DNA of 5,992 nucleotides from Actinomycetales bacterium (lineage in GTDB: Bacteria > Actinomycetota > Actinomycetes > Actinomycetales > BWSM-131): the NCBI GenBank assembly GCA_030149025.1, contig JASBSH010000212.1:1-5992 (forward strand), written 5' to 3'. Numbering within the stretch: the first letter of the stretch is position 1; every line of letters begins with the position of its first letter. This document shows positions 5,749-5,992 of this stretch, in pieces. The notes under the pieces were generated by a model. It was not told the origin of the DNA. It was given only the letters and a program-made list of their open reading frames with translations, and ran no database searches. Made by a program: the position numbers and the translations under genes.

Positions 5749-5992
5749 CTACGCGCCCCGGCCGGGGAGCCGAGTCACGGTCAGCACCCGGAAGCCCTTG
5801 CCGCTCGCGGCGCGGGAGACGTCGAACGAAGGCGACAGCTCGCCGTCCAGCCACGTCATCAGGGAGTCGGCGCCGAGGTTCCGTTGCACGACCAGGTGCG
5901 CGCTGGCCCCGTCGGCGAGCCGCGGCACCCAGCTGAGCAACAGCTCGTGCAGCGCCTGCTTGCCCACCCGGATCGGAGGGTTGGACCACAGC
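5749..5992 (-). CDS. Class I SAM-dependent methyltransferase, RsmC-like (C-terminal part)
   Basis: The last 80 codons of a minus-strand gene run out of the right edge of the window; its start is not visible. At the edge the frame reads LWSNPPIRVGKQALHELL, containing the NPP(I/F/Y) motif of N-methyltransferases that act on exocyclic amino groups. This is followed by the HLVVQRNLGADSLMTWL strand-helix pattern and a C-terminal GKGFRVLTVTR strand, typical of the MTS/RsmC type (16S rRNA guanine-N2 methyltransferases and relatives). The exact substrate cannot be told from this part. The glycine-rich SAM-binding motif I must lie outside the window. It converges on the antitoxin gene through the hairpin region at 5648-5745. 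Confidence 0.85.
   Translation of the reverse strand, partial: LWSNPPIRVGKQALHELLLSWVPRLADGASAHLVVQRNLGADSLMTWLDGELSPSFDVSRAASGKGFRVLTVTRLPGRGA

Noticed and set aside
1..5992. tRNA or rRNA genes and intact insertion sequences
   Set aside because: I saw no cloverleaf with conserved TTCRA arm, no rRNA core sequences, and no transposase motifs or paired terminal inverted repeats.

Overview
The window is high-G+C DNA with codons strongly biased to G or C in the third position. Its gene set and protein signatures point to an actinobacterium: an Actinobacteria-type C-terminal tail on MiaB, an Rv0909-type small antitoxin, and a LigB-like protein next to miaA/dapF. A Micrococcales or Cellulomonas-like origin is a guess from general resemblance only.

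Layout from left to right. (1) A complete miaB (+ strand). (2) About 250 bp with no intact gene. It holds a 26-bp tandem repeat directly after the miaB stop and then the apparent C-terminal end of an unrelated reading frame on the minus strand. (3) A 5'-truncated PhoX/DUF839 phosphatase gene (+ strand). It keeps roughly the C-terminal half of the protein and its natural stop, but has no signal peptide or N-terminal domain. (4) A minus-strand block transcribed right to left: miaA, then dapF 9 nt later, then, after an 84-nt gap, a small LigB-like protein (class III extradiol dioxygenase superfamily) that has lost most histidines. (5) A divergent gap of 95 bp and a small Rv0909-family putative antitoxin (+ strand) with a good ribosome binding site. 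(6) A convergent intergenic region packed with two direct and two inverted copies of a 17-bp element, probably a bidirectional terminator. (7) The C-terminal 80 codons of an RsmC-like methyltransferase (- strand), cut by the window edge.

MiaA and MiaB catalyse consecutive steps of one tRNA modification: prenylation of A37 to i6A, then methylthiolation to ms2i6A. DapF supplies meso-diaminopimelate for lysine and peptidoglycan. This neighbourhood is conserved in Actinobacteria, but here the relative order and strand of the members differ from the mycobacterial arrangement. The phoX remnant at the junction suggests past rearrangement between miaB and the miaA block.

I found no convincing undescribed system. 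The points most worth a second look are the chimeric junction near 1835-1842, the histidine-poor LigB-like protein, the repeat-built hairpin at 5648-5745, and the small related repeats at the ends of several genes.
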